This document shows positions 1 through 8,118 of a stretch of 64,000 nucleotides of DNA, in pieces. The notes beneath the pieces were generated by a model. It did no database searches. It saw nothing but the letters and a program-made list of their open reading frames with translations, and was not told where the DNA came from. The number at the start of each line of letters is the position of its first letter. Positions within the stretch are counted from its first letter, which is position 1. The translations under genes were made by a program, and so were the position numbers. This DNA is from JAXLRU01 sp046330935 (lineage in GTDB: Bacteria > Actinomycetota > Actinomycetes > Actinomycetales > Kineosporiaceae): the NCBI GenBank assembly GCA_046330935.1, contig JAXLRU010000010.1, positions 1 to 64,000 of the forward strand, written 5' to 3'.

Positions 1-876
1 CACCTTCTCCACCACCCAGCCGCGCTGACCCCGCACGCGACCGTCGCGCACGTGGAACACCTGCACCGCGGCCTCGAGGTCGTCCTCGGCGAGCCCGAAG
101 ACGTCGGCGTCCGTGCCGTCGGGCAGCACGACGGCCGACTTCTCCAGCGCACGGTTCAGGGCCACGATGTCGTCCCGCAGGCGGGCGGCCCGCTCGTACT
201 CCATCGCCGAGGCGGCCTCGCGCATCTGCCGCTCGAGGCGCTTGACGTGCCGCCCCGTCTGGCCGGCCATGAAGTCGCAGAACTCCCCCGCCAGCTCGTG
301 GTGGCGCTGCTGGTCCACGCGTCCGACGCACGGTGCCGAGCACTTCTCGATGTAGCCGAGCAGGCAGGGCCGCCCCACCTGTGCGGCGCGCTTGAAGACG
401 CCGTTGCTGCAGGTGCGCACCGGGAAGACGCGCAGCAGCAGGTCGACCGTCTCGCGGATCGCCCAGGCGTGGGCGTAGGGGCCGAAGTAGCGGGTGCCCT
501 TGCGCTTGGCCCCCCGCATCACCTGCACCCGCGGGTACTCCTCGCCCATCGTCACCGCGAGGTAGGGGTAGGACTTGTCGTCGCGGTACTTGACGTTGAA
601 CCGCGGGTCGAACTCCTTGATCCAGGAGTACTCCAGCTGCAGGGCCTCGACCTCGGTCCCCACGACCGTCCACTCCACCGAGGCGGCGGTCGTGACCATG
701 GTCTGCGTCCTCGGGTGCAAAGAGGCCACGTCGGCGAAGTACGACGTGAGACGCTGGCGCAGGCTCTTGGCCTTGCCGACGTAGATGACCCTGCCGTGGG
801 GATCGCGGAACTTGTAGACCCCCGGCTGTTCCGGGATCTCCCCCGTGCGGGGACGGTACGACGACGGGTCGGCCAC
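1..876 (-). CDS. uvrC: UvrABC nuclease subunit UvrC, N-terminal part (runs off the left edge)
   Basis: Incision subunit of nucleotide excision repair, which cuts on both sides of a lesion marked by UvrA/UvrB. The visible 292 residues hold the GIY-YIG nuclease domain near the start (GVYKFRD, then VIYVGKAKSLRQRL), which makes the 3' cut, and a UVR motif around residues 215-250 (MEYERAARLRDDI) that contacts UvrB. The conserved CxxC-type segment (CLLGYIEKCSAPCVG) is present. The RNase H-like half and HhH motifs would lie outside the window. GTG at 876 is chosen because TAGAGT at 889-884 sits 7 nt upstream, a leaderless arrangement. Only the fragment is visible, but the family assignment is secure. 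Confidence 0.95.
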   Translation of the reverse strand, partial: MADPSSYRPRTGEIPEQPGVYKFRDPHGRVIYVGKAKSLRQRLTSYFADVASLHPRTQTMVTTAASVEWTVVGTEVEALQLEYSWIKEFDPRFNVKYRDDKSYPYLAVTMGEEYPRVQVMRGAKRKGTRYFGPYAHAWAIRETVDLLLRVFPVRTCSNGVFKRAAQVGRPCLLGYIEKCSAPCVGRVDQQRHHELAGEFCDFMAGQTGRHVKRLERQMREAASAMEYERAARLRDDIVALNRALEKSAVVLPDGTDADVFGLAEDDLEAAVQVFHVRDGRVRGQRGWVVEKV

Positions 877-952
877 GACCAGAACTCTAGGTAAGGGGTC
901 CGACGTCCGCGCGCGAGGTGCGGCACGGGCGCCCGCGGACGGGGAGGAACGG

Positions 953-1624
953 GTGGAACGGGTGGAACCCGCGGAGCGGGAGCGGCGCCACGTCGCCGTG
1001 ACGGGGGACTACGACGACGACATGCACCGGCAGCTGGTCGCGAGCGCGATCGGGGCGCTGGCCCCCCGCCTGGGCATCGTGCGCCTGGAGGCCGGTGGGT
1101 TCGAGGTGCGCCTGGTCCCCTTCGACGCTGCGGCCGCGGACACGTTCTCGGAGCAGGTCCGTTTCGCGGAGCAGGTGGCCGCCTGGGACGTGGACGGCCG
1201 CAAGGTCCTGGGGTGGGAGAAGGGCCGGCGAGGGTTGACGCTCCACACCGACGACGTCGAGCGCGAGGCCGTGCTCGACGCGTGGACGGTGCGCTGGCCG
1301 GCCTACCCGCCCGCACTCGTGCCGGTGCCGTCGTGGCCGCGGGAGCATCCGCGCGTGAACTACGCCCAGGCCTTCGTCACCGTCGTCTTCCTCGCGTTCC
1401 TGTTCGCAGAGCTGCCGGAACGGCTTCGCCGGTTGGCGGGCCCGCTGGATCTCGGCTGGGTCGCCGCCCTGGCGATGGTCCTGCTCACGAGCGTTGCGGC
1501 GGTGTGCCTCATGCTGCAGGCGCCGCGCGCCGCGCGACTGACCGCGCTCGCGTCGTCCCGCGGGCGGTCCCTCCTCCGGCGGAGGCTGATGGCGCGGGAG
1601 GACGGCCGAGCGGCCTCCCGCTGA
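953..1624 (+). CDS. Hypothetical membrane protein with two transmembrane segments
   Basis: I do not recognise the family. The 223-residue product has a charged, acidic N-terminal half (GDYDDDMHRQ onward) that could be a small soluble domain, then two hydrophobic segments near residues 140-160 (AFVTVVFLAFLFAEL) and 165-185 (GWVAALAMVLLTSVAAV), and a basic tail rich in Arg. It is divergent from uvrC and nearly abuts convergent uvrA (6 bp between stops). Start GTG 953 is preferred because GGGGAGG lies 5 nt upstream; GTG 998 and ATG 1022 are alternatives. Function unknown; the topology suggests a small inner-membrane protein with an N-terminal cytoplasmic domain. Confidence 0.6.
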   Translation: MERVEPAERERRHVAVTGDYDDDMHRQLVASAIGALAPRLGIVRLEAGGFEVRLVPFDAAAADTFSEQVRFAEQVAAWDVDGRKVLGWEKGRRGLTLHTDDVEREAVLDAWTVRWPAYPPALVPVPSWPREHPRVNYAQAFVTVVFLAFLFAELPERLRRLAGPLDLGWVAALAMVLLTSVAAVCLMLQAPRAARLTALASSRGRSLLRRRLMAREDGRAASR

Positions 1625-1630
1625 TTCCGC

Positions 1631-4528
1631 TCAGCCCGCCTTGCGTCGGCGCTTGCCGGTGCCACTGACCCCCAGCGGCAGGTGGCCGCCGGTCTCGAGC
1701 AACGGGCGCAGGAACCGCCCGGTGTGGCTGGCCTCGACGACGGCCACCGCCTCGGGCGTCCCCTCGGCGATGACCATGCCGCCGCCCGACCCGCCCTCCG
1801 GACCCATGTCGACGAGCCAGTCGGCGCTCTTGATCACGTCGAGGTTGTGCTCGATCACGATCACCGTGTTGCCCTTGTCGACCAGGCCCTGCAGCACGAT
1901 CAGCAGCTTGCGGATGTCCTCGAAGTGCAGGCCCGTCGTCGGCTCGTCGAGCACGTAGACCGTGCGCCCGGTGGAGCGCTTCTGCAGCTCGCTCGCCAGC
2001 TTGACCCGCTGCGCCTCCCCGCCGGAGAGCGTGGGGGCGGGCTGGCCGAGGCGCACGTAGCCCAGCCCGACGTCGGTGAGGGTGCGCATGTGCCGCGCGA
2101 TCGAGGGCACCGCGGCGAAGAACTCGCACGCCTCCTCGATCGGCATGTCGAGCACCTCGGAGATGGACCTCCCCTTGAAGTGCACCTCCAGCGTCTCGCG
2201 GTTGTAGCGGGCTCCGTGGCAGACCTCGCACGGCACGTAGACGTCGGGCAGGAAGTTCATCTCGATCTTGATCGTGCCGTCGCCGGAGCACGCCTCGCAG
2301 CGCCCGCCCTTGACGTTGAACGAGAACCGCCCGGGCAGGTACCCGCGGACCTTCGCCTCGGTGGTCTCGGCAAAGAGCTTGCGGATGCTGTCGAAGACGC
2401 CGGTGTAGGTGGCCGGGTTCGACCGCGGGGTGCGCCCGATCGGGCTCTGGTCGACGTGGACGACCTTGTCGAGGTGCTCCAGGCCGGTGATCGTCTTGTG
2501 ACGGCCGGGCACCTGGCGCGCCCCGTTCAGCTTGTTCGCGAGCACCGTGTACAGGATGTCGTTGACGAGCGTGGACTTGCCGGAGCCGCTGACCCCGGTC
2601 ACCGCGACGAAGCAGCCGAGGGGGAAGGAAACGTCGACGTTGCGCAGGTTGTGCTCGCGCGCCCCGACCACCGTCACCTTGCGCGCGGGATCCACCGGAC
2701 GCCGCTGAGCGGGCGTCTCGATCCGCACCCGTCCCGACAGGTACTTGCCCGTGAGCGAGTCGGGGTGGGCGAACAGCGCGTCGACCGGCCCGGAGTGGAC
2801 CACCTGCCCGCCGTGCTCGCCTGCTCCTGGACCGATGTCCACGGCCCAGTCCGACGCGCGGATGGTGTCCTCGTCGTGCTCGACGACGATCAGCGTGTTG
2901 CCGAGGTCGCGCAGCCGGGTCAGCGTCTCGATCAGTCGCCGGTTGTCCCGCTGGTGCAACCCGATCGAGGGCTCGTCGAGGACGTAGAGGACCCCGACCA
3001 GACCCGAGCCGATCTGCGTGGCCAGCCGGATGCGCTGCGCCTCGCCGCCGGAGAGGGTCCCTGCTGCACGGTCGAGGGAGAGGTAGTCGAGCCCGACGTC
3101 GAGCAGGAAGCCCAGACGGGCCTGGATCTCCTTGAGCACGCGCTCGGCGATCTGCCGCTCGCGGGAGGTGAGCTCGAGGGCGTTGAGGAACTCGGCGGCC
3201 CCGCGGATCGGCTGGGAGCAGACGTCGGCGATCGAGCGGCCCCCCACCAGGACGGCCAGGGACTCGGGGCGCAGGCGGGCGCCCTTGCACGCCGGGCAGG
3301 GGATCTCGCGCATGAACCCCTGGTAGCGCTCGCGCGACCAGTCGGACTCGGTCTCGGTGTGGCGCCGCTGGACGAACGGGATCGCCCCCTCGAAGCCGGT
3401 CGAGTAGGAGCGTTCGCGGCCGTAGCGGTTCTTGAACTTCACGTGCACCTGGTGCTGGTGCCCGTGCAGCAACGCCTCCTTCGCGCGCTGCGGCAACGCG
3501 CGCCAGGGCGTGTCGACGGTGAAGCCGAGGTCCTCCCCCAGGGCCGTCATCAGCCGCACGAAGTAGTCCGGCGACCCCTGCGCCCAGGGGGCCACCGCGC
3601 CCTCGGCGAGCGTGAGGTCCTCGTCGGGGACGATCAGCTCGGGGTCGACCTCGAGCTTGGTGCCGATCCCGGTGCACTCCGGGCACGCGCCGTAGGGGTT
3701 GTTGAACGAGAAGCTGCGCGGCTCGATCTCGTCGGTCGACAGCGGGTGCTCGTTGGGGCAGGCCATCTTCTCGCTGAAGCGACGCTCGCGGTCGGGGGTG
3801 CCCTCGGGCTGGTCGACGAAATCCACGAGCAGCAGGCCCTCGGCGAGTCCGAGGGCCGTCTCGACCGAGTCGGTGAGGCGGCGCTTGGCCGAGGCCTTCA
3901 CCACCAGGCGGTCGACGACCACCTCGATGGTGTGCTTGAGCTTCTTCTCCAGCTGCGGCGGTTCCGCGAGCGCCACGACCTCGCCGTCCACCCGTGCACG
4001 GGCGAAACCCTTGGCCTGGAGGTCACGGAAGAGGTCGGCGTACTCGCCCTTGCGGCCGCGGATCACCGGTGCGAGCACCTGGAAGCGGGTGCCTTCGGGG
4101 TACTCCAGCAGCTGGTCGACGATCTGTTGGGGCGTCTGCCGGGTGATCGGCTCGCCGCAGGTCGGGCAGTGGGGACGGCCCGCCCGCGCCCACAGCAGGC
4201 GCAGGTAGTCGTAGACCTCGGTGATCGTGCCCACGGTCGAGCGCGGGTTGCGCGAGGTGGACTTCTGGTCGATCGAGACCGCGGGCGATAGGCCCTCGAT
4301 GAAGTCGACGTCGGGCTTGTCCATCTGCCCGAGGAACTGTCGCGCATAGGCCGACAGCGACTCCACGTAGCGCCGCTGGCCCTCGGCGAAGATCGTGTCG
4401 AACGCCAGGGAGGACTTGCCCGAACCCGACAGGCCCGTGAAGACCACGAGCGCGTCGCGGGGAAGGTCCAGCGAGACGTCCTTGAGGTTGTGCTCGCGGG
4501 CTCCCCGCACGATGAGACGGTCGTTCAC
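1631..4528 (-). CDS. uvrA: UvrABC damage-recognition ATPase UvrA
   Basis: Dimeric ABC-type ATPase that finds helix-distorting lesions and loads UvrB. 965 residues, normal length. Two ABC modules are visible: first Walker A GLSGSGKSS (about residue 32), second Walker A GVSGSGKST (about 645), both signature segments (GGEAQRIRLA, GGEAQRVKLA) and both LDEP Walker B boxes. Zinc-module cysteines appear as CPTC early and as CEAC...CEVC in the C-terminal module. Start GTG 4528 gives MNDRLIVRGAREHN, matching family N-termini, with AAGGA about 8 nt upstream; ATG 4546 in frame is a weaker alternative. Transcribed away from an MBL-fold gene, with a damage-type promoter in the gap. Confidence 0.98.
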   Translation of the reverse strand: MNDRLIVRGAREHNLKDVSLDLPRDALVVFTGLSGSGKSSLAFDTIFAEGQRRYVESLSAYARQFLGQMDKPDVDFIEGLSPAVSIDQKSTSRNPRSTVGTITEVYDYLRLLWARAGRPHCPTCGEPITRQTPQQIVDQLLEYPEGTRFQVLAPVIRGRKGEYADLFRDLQAKGFARARVDGEVVALAEPPQLEKKLKHTIEVVVDRLVVKASAKRRLTDSVETALGLAEGLLLVDFVDQPEGTPDRERRFSEKMACPNEHPLSTDEIEPRSFSFNNPYGACPECTGIGTKLEVDPELIVPDEDLTLAEGAVAPWAQGSPDYFVRLMTALGEDLGFTVDTPWRALPQRAKEALLHGHQHQVHVKFKNRYGRERSYSTGFEGAIPFVQRRHTETESDWSRERYQGFMREIPCPACKGARLRPESLAVLVGGRSIADVCSQPIRGAAEFLNALELTSRERQIAERVLKEIQARLGFLLDVGLDYLSLDRAAGTLSGGEAQRIRLATQIGSGLVGVLYVLDEPSIGLHQRDNRRLIETLTRLRDLGNTLIVVEHDEDTIRASDWAVDIGPGAGEHGGQVVHSGPVDALFAHPDSLTGKYLSGRVRIETPAQRRPVDPARKVTVVGAREHNLRNVDVSFPLGCFVAVTGVSGSGKSTLVNDILYTVLANKLNGARQVPGRHKTITGLEHLDKVVHVDQSPIGRTPRSNPATYTGVFDSIRKLFAETTEAKVRGYLPGRFSFNVKGGRCEACSGDGTIKIEMNFLPDVYVPCEVCHGARYNRETLEVHFKGRSISEVLDMPIEEACEFFAAVPSIARHMRTLTDVGLGYVRLGQPAPTLSGGEAQRVKLASELQKRSTGRTVYVLDEPTTGLHFEDIRKLLIVLQGLVDKGNTVIVIEHNLDVIKSADWLVDMGPEGGSGGGMVIAEGTPEAVAVVEASHTGRFLRPLLETGGHLPLGVSGTGKRRRKAG

Positions 4529-4641
4529 ACCTGGTCCTTCGCGCATCGACACGACGCGGGACCCGGCCACCGTGGCGTCGTCGCGCAGGCGGGGATCCCC
4601 TCGAGAGGCCGCAGCGGCACCCGCCACTTCGACCGCCCACC

Positions 4642-4665
4642 ACTGTAGGTGGAGCCACCGACAGT
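4642..4665 (-). promoter_or_regulatory. PafBC/RecA-NDp-like DNA-damage promoter of uvrA
   Basis: Read on the minus strand the site is CTGTCGGTG, an 8-nt spacer, then TACAGT. This matches 8 of 9 positions of the mycobacterial LexA-independent damage promoter (TTGTCRGTG-N8-TANNNT), with exact spacing. It lies about 115 nt upstream of the uvrA start. The same bases also form an imperfect 24-bp dyad (ACTGT-A-GGTGG / CCACC-G-ACAGT), so the motif is partly symmetric. Assignment to PafBC is inference from the motif; no pafBC gene is in the window. Confidence 0.75.
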
Positions 4666-4738
4666 CTCGCGGCGAGCGGCCGACCGGTCCCCGCCCGCCC
4701 GGTGCGCTCTCGCGCCCGGGTCTGGGCATGATGGCTGC

Positions 4739-5425
4739 GTGAGCGACCTCCCCGGGCCCCCCGACACCTACACCGGCGACGTCTCCCCCGGCGGCCCGCC
4801 CGCCGTACGCCGGCTCGGCGCCGCCACCGTGCACAAGCTGAGCGTCTCGGAGCAGGACAACAACGCCTACCTCGTGACCTGCACCCGCACCGGGCAGGCG
4901 CTGCTGGTCGACGCCGCCGACGACGCCCCCGCCCTGCTCGCCCTGGCCGAGGAGGCCGGCGCGCGCCTCACGCACGTGGTGACGACGCACTCCCACTGGG
5001 ACCACCACCGGGCCCTGCGCGAGGTCGCCGCCGCCACCTCGGCGCAGACCTCCTGCGGCGCCGAGGACGCGCGGGACCTGCCCCTCGCGCCCGACCGGAC
5101 GTGGCGCCACGGCGACGTCCTCGAGGTGGGCGACCTGCGCCTGGACGTCGTCGCCCTGCGCGGGCACACTCCGGGGTCGATCGCGCTGGTGCTGTCCGAC
5201 GACGCGGGCCTCCTGCACGTCTTCACCGGCGACAGCCTCTTCCCCGGCGGCGTCGGGAACACCGGTTCAGACCCGGCGCGGTTCGCGAGCCTCCTCGGTG
5301 ACGTCGAGTCCAGGCTGTTCGACGTCCTGCCCGACTCCACGTGGGTCTACCCCGGCCACGGTAAGGACACGACGCTCGGGCGCGAGCGTCCGCACTTGCC
5401 GCAGTGGCGGCAGCGGGGCTGGTGA
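4739..5425 (+). CDS. Metallo-beta-lactamase-fold hydrolase (glyoxalase II-like)
   Basis: 228-residue MBL-fold protein, probably a zinc- or iron-dependent thioester or ester hydrolase. The metal-binding motif THSHWDHH (HxHxDH) is near residue 85, the second metal ligand is in the RGHTPGS segment, and a bridging Asp in FTGDSLFPGG; a late YPGHG gives the last histidine. This pattern is typical of glyoxalase II-like and persulfide dioxygenase relatives; the substrate cannot be assigned. Actinomycetes often carry such a gene divergent from uvrA. Start GTG 4739 follows CATGAT (4727-4732) by 6 nt, suggesting a leaderless mRNA. It ends at a shared hairpin facing argG. Confidence 0.85.
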   Translation: MSDLPGPPDTYTGDVSPGGPPAVRRLGAATVHKLSVSEQDNNAYLVTCTRTGQALLVDAADDAPALLALAEEAGARLTHVVTTHSHWDHHRALREVAAATSAQTSCGAEDARDLPLAPDRTWRHGDVLEVGDLRLDVVALRGHTPGSIALVLSDDAGLLHVFTGDSLFPGGVGNTGSDPARFASLLGDVESRLFDVLPDSTWVYPGHGKDTTLGRERPHLPQWRQRGW

Positions 5426-5429
5426 CACG

Positions 5430-5465
5430 ACGACGGCCCGCCCGGTGAACCGGGCGGGCCGTCGT
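5430..5465. terminator. Bidirectional hairpin terminator between the MBL gene and argG
   Basis: A perfect 16-bp inverted repeat (arms 5430-5445 and 5450-5465, loop TGAA) fills the gap between two convergent stop codons. No T tract follows on either strand, as is common in high-GC actinomycetes. Confidence 0.85.
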
Positions 5466-5475
5466 CACAGGCACG

Positions 5476-6903
5476 TCAGTCGTTGCCGTCCTCGAGAGCG
5501 ATGCGCTCGAGGGACTGCTCGTCGAGGGCAGAGCTGTCCAGCCCGCCGCCGCCGATCTCGGCGATGAGCCCGGAACTGCCTGCCTCGATCCGGCCCACGA
5601 GGTCGGTCTGCCCGCCGAGCATCCCCTGCCCGGCGTAGACCTCCAGCTTGGCGCGGGAGTCGGCGATGTCGAGGTTGCGCATCGTCAGCTGGCCGATCCG
5701 GTCCAGCGGACCGAAGGCGGCCTCCTCCACGCGCTCCATGCTCAGGCGCTCGGGGTGGTAGGTGAGGTTCGGCCCCTCGGTGTCGAGGATCGTGTAGTCC
5801 TCGCCCCGGCGCAGTCGCAGCGTGACGGTGCCGGTGATCGCGCGACCCACCCAGCGCTGGAGGCTCTCGCGGATCATGAGCGCCTGCGGGTCGAGCCAGC
5901 GCCCCTCGTACAGCAGCCGCCCGAGCTTGCGGCCCTGGTCGCGGTAGGCGGCCTGCGTGTCCTCGTTGTGGATCGCGGAGACCAGGCGCTCGTAGGCGAT
6001 GTAGAGCAGCGCCATGCCCGGCGCCTCGTAGATGCCGCGGCTCTTCGCCTCGATGATGCGGTTCTCGATCTGGTCGGACATCCCCAGTCCGTGCCGCCCG
6101 CCGATGGCGTTGGCCTCCATCACCAGCGCGACGGGGTCGTCGAAGGACGTCCCGTTGATCGCGACCGGCAGGCCCTCGTCGAAGGTCACCGACACGGTCT
6201 CGGGAGCGATCTCCACCGACTCGTCCCAGAACGCGACGCCCATGATGGGCTCGACGATGTCCATGGACTCGTGGAGGAACTCCAGGGTCTTGGCCTCGTG
6301 TGTGGCGCCCCAGATGTTGGCGTCGGTCGAGTACGCCTTCTCCTTCGAGTCGCGATAGGGCAGGTCGCGCTCGGACAGCCACTGCGACATCTCGGCCCGG
6401 CCGCCCAGCTCACCCACGAAGTCGGCGTCGAGCCAGGGCTTGTAGATCCGCAGCTGGGGGTTGGCGAGCAGCCCGTAGCGGTAGAACCGCTCGATGTCGT
6501 TGCCCTTGAAGGTGGACCCGTCGCCCCAGACGGACACGCCGTCCTCGCGCATGGCCTGGACGAGGAGCGTCCCCGTGACGGCGCGGCCGAGCGGCGTGGT
6601 GTTGAAGTAGAAGCGGCCCGCGGAGCGGATGTGGAACGCCCCGCACTGCATCGCGACGAGGCCCTCCTCGACCAGCCGCAGCCGGCAGTCCACGAGGCGT
6701 GCCTTCTCGGCGCCGTACTGGAGCGCACGATCGGGGACGGAGGCGATGTCGGACTCGTCGTACTGGCCGATGTCGGCCGTGTACGTGTAGGGGACGGCAC
6801 CCTTCTCGCGCATCCAGGCGACCGCGACAGAAGTGTCGAGACCACCGGAGAACGCGATGCCGATCCGCTCGCCGACGGGGAGGCTGATCAGGACCTTGGA
6901 CAC
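5476..6903 (-). CDS. argG: Argininosuccinate synthase
   Basis: ATP-dependent ligation of citrulline and aspartate, the penultimate step of arginine synthesis. The P-loop AFSGGLDTS is at about residues 16-24. At 475 residues, with the YTADIGQYDESD segment and a long C-terminal region, it resembles the longer (E. coli-like) subgroup more than the roughly 400-residue form common in actinomycetes, by length and segment impression only. It is not next to other arg genes here; its neighbours are a TerC-family gene (11 bp away) and the MBL gene. Start GTG 6903 gives MSKVLISLPVGERIG; TAACCT lies 8 nt upstream, so it may be leaderless. Confidence 0.95.
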   Translation of the reverse strand: MSKVLISLPVGERIGIAFSGGLDTSVAVAWMREKGAVPYTYTADIGQYDESDIASVPDRALQYGAEKARLVDCRLRLVEEGLVAMQCGAFHIRSAGRFYFNTTPLGRAVTGTLLVQAMREDGVSVWGDGSTFKGNDIERFYRYGLLANPQLRIYKPWLDADFVGELGGRAEMSQWLSERDLPYRDSKEKAYSTDANIWGATHEAKTLEFLHESMDIVEPIMGVAFWDESVEIAPETVSVTFDEGLPVAINGTSFDDPVALVMEANAIGGRHGLGMSDQIENRIIEAKSRGIYEAPGMALLYIAYERLVSAIHNEDTQAAYRDQGRKLGRLLYEGRWLDPQALMIRESLQRWVGRAITGTVTLRLRRGEDYTILDTEGPNLTYHPERLSMERVEEAAFGPLDRIGQLTMRNLDIADSRAKLEVYAGQGMLGGQTDLVGRIEAGSSGLIAEIGGGGLDSSALDEQSLERIALEDGND

Positions 6904-6914
6904 GGAGGGACAGG

Positions 6915-7922
6915 TTAGCGGTCGCTGACCTGGGTGTCGGACACCGGGGCGAGCCCTTCGGCGGCCGCCCTGCGACGGGACACGGCCAGGCTCAGCACGG
7001 CGGTGACGGCCAGCGTCCCCACGATGACCACGAGCGACAGCCAGATCGGGACGAGCGGCACGTGCACCCCGCGGCCGCCGTTGACGAAGGGCAGCTCGTT
7101 GCTGTGCAGGGCCTCGAGGATGAGCTTGACGCCGATGAATCCGAGGATGAGGGCCAGCCCGTAGGACAGGTAGATGAGCCGCTCCAGCAGGCCGCCGAGC
7201 AGGAAGTACAGCTGGCGCAGCCCCATCAGGGCGAACACGGTGGCCGTGAAGACGATGAACGGGTCCTTGGTCAGCCCGAAGATCGCGGGGATCGAGTCGA
7301 GGGCGAACAGCAGGTCGGTGGAGCCGATGGCGAGGAAGACGATGACCATCGGCGTGAACAGCTTGCGGCCGCCCTGCACCACCCGCAGCCGTGCGCCGTC
7401 GTAGGTGTCCGTGAGCGGGAGCACACGCCGCGCCCGGCGGATGAGGGCGTTCTCCTCGTACTCCTCGTCGTCGTCGTGACCGCGCAGCAGCTGGACGGCG
7501 GTGTACACGAGGAACGCGCCGAACAGGTAGAAGACCCAGGTGAAGCGCTCGATCACCTCGGCGCCGACGAGGATGAACCCCCCACGCAGCACGAGCGACA
7601 GGATGATCCCGATCATCAGGACCTTCTGCTGGTTCTGCCGCGGTACCGCGAACCGGCTCATGATCAGCACGAAGACGAAGAGGTTGTCGACGCTGAGGCT
7701 GTACTCGGTCAGCCACCCCGCGACGAACGCACCCGCAGGTTGGGGGCCGCCGAAGACCAGCAGCAGGACCGCGAACACGAGGGCCAGGGCGATGTAGAAC
7801 CCGACCCAGCCCGACGCCTCCCGGAACGACGGCACGTGCGGGCGCCGCGCGACGATCGCCAGGTCGAGGATCAGCAGGAGACCGAGCGCGACCGAAGAAG
7901 CGATCATGAAGGCGAGCGGCAC
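6915..7922 (-). CDS. TerC-family integral membrane protein
   Basis: 335-residue polytopic membrane protein with about nine hydrophobic segments. Family-typical acidic membrane motifs are visible: LSVDNLFVFVLIMSRF around residue 75 and ALDSIPAIFGLTKDPF around residue 205. TerC/Alx relatives are implicated in metal-ion (especially manganese) export and in tellurite resistance; which applies here is unknown. A charged loop (GHDDDEEYEEN, about 150) sits between helices. Start GTG 7922 has CGGAGG about 8 nt upstream. I looked for a yybP-ykoY manganese riboswitch in the 190-bp leader and saw none. Confidence 0.9.
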   Translation of the reverse strand: MPLAFMIASSVALGLLLILDLAIVARRPHVPSFREASGWVGFYIALALVFAVLLLVFGGPQPAGAFVAGWLTEYSLSVDNLFVFVLIMSRFAVPRQNQQKVLMIGIILSLVLRGGFILVGAEVIERFTWVFYLFGAFLVYTAVQLLRGHDDDEEYEENALIRRARRVLPLTDTYDGARLRVVQGGRKLFTPMVIVFLAIGSTDLLFALDSIPAIFGLTKDPFIVFTATVFALMGLRQLYFLLGGLLERLIYLSYGLALILGFIGVKLILEALHSNELPFVNGGRGVHVPLVPIWLSLVVIVGTLAVTAVLSLAVSRRRAAAEGLAPVSDTQVSDR

Positions 7923-8044
7923 TGCGGAGACCTCCGGACGACGACCGACGGGGCGCGCAGAGGCGTCCCACGACCGTCCGCCTCGCCCCTGGCCCGATGC
8001 TAACGGCGCCGCAAGGTCGCAACGCGCGCGAGTCCCCCGCGGTT

Positions 8045-8117
8045 CCCGCCACCCTCACCGCCCTCGTGTGGACGACCACGGCCGGCCCCGGGAGGGTTCG
8101 GGCGAGGGTGGGGCGGG
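8045..8117 (-). terminator. Possible imperfect terminator downstream of uvrB
   Basis: Right after the uvrB stop, arms CCCGCCACCCTC (8045-8056) and GAGGGTGGGGCGGG (8104-8117) can pair with a 2-nt bulge around a GC-rich loop. It is weaker than the other hairpins in the window. Confidence 0.35.
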
Positions 8118-8118
8118 G

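Noticed and set aside
898..906. Possible PafBC-type element before uvrC (ACGTCGGAC, N8, TAGAGT).
   Set aside because: Only 5 of 9 upstream positions match, so it is no better than chance, although the -10 box is credible.
7923..8044. Manganese (yybP-ykoY) riboswitch before the TerC gene.
   Set aside because: I could not find the conserved core blocks in the leader.
5476..8079. A very long frame joining argG to upstream sequence.
   Set aside because: The upstream part is antisense-like shadow of the TerC gene; argG starts at GTG 6903 by family alignment.
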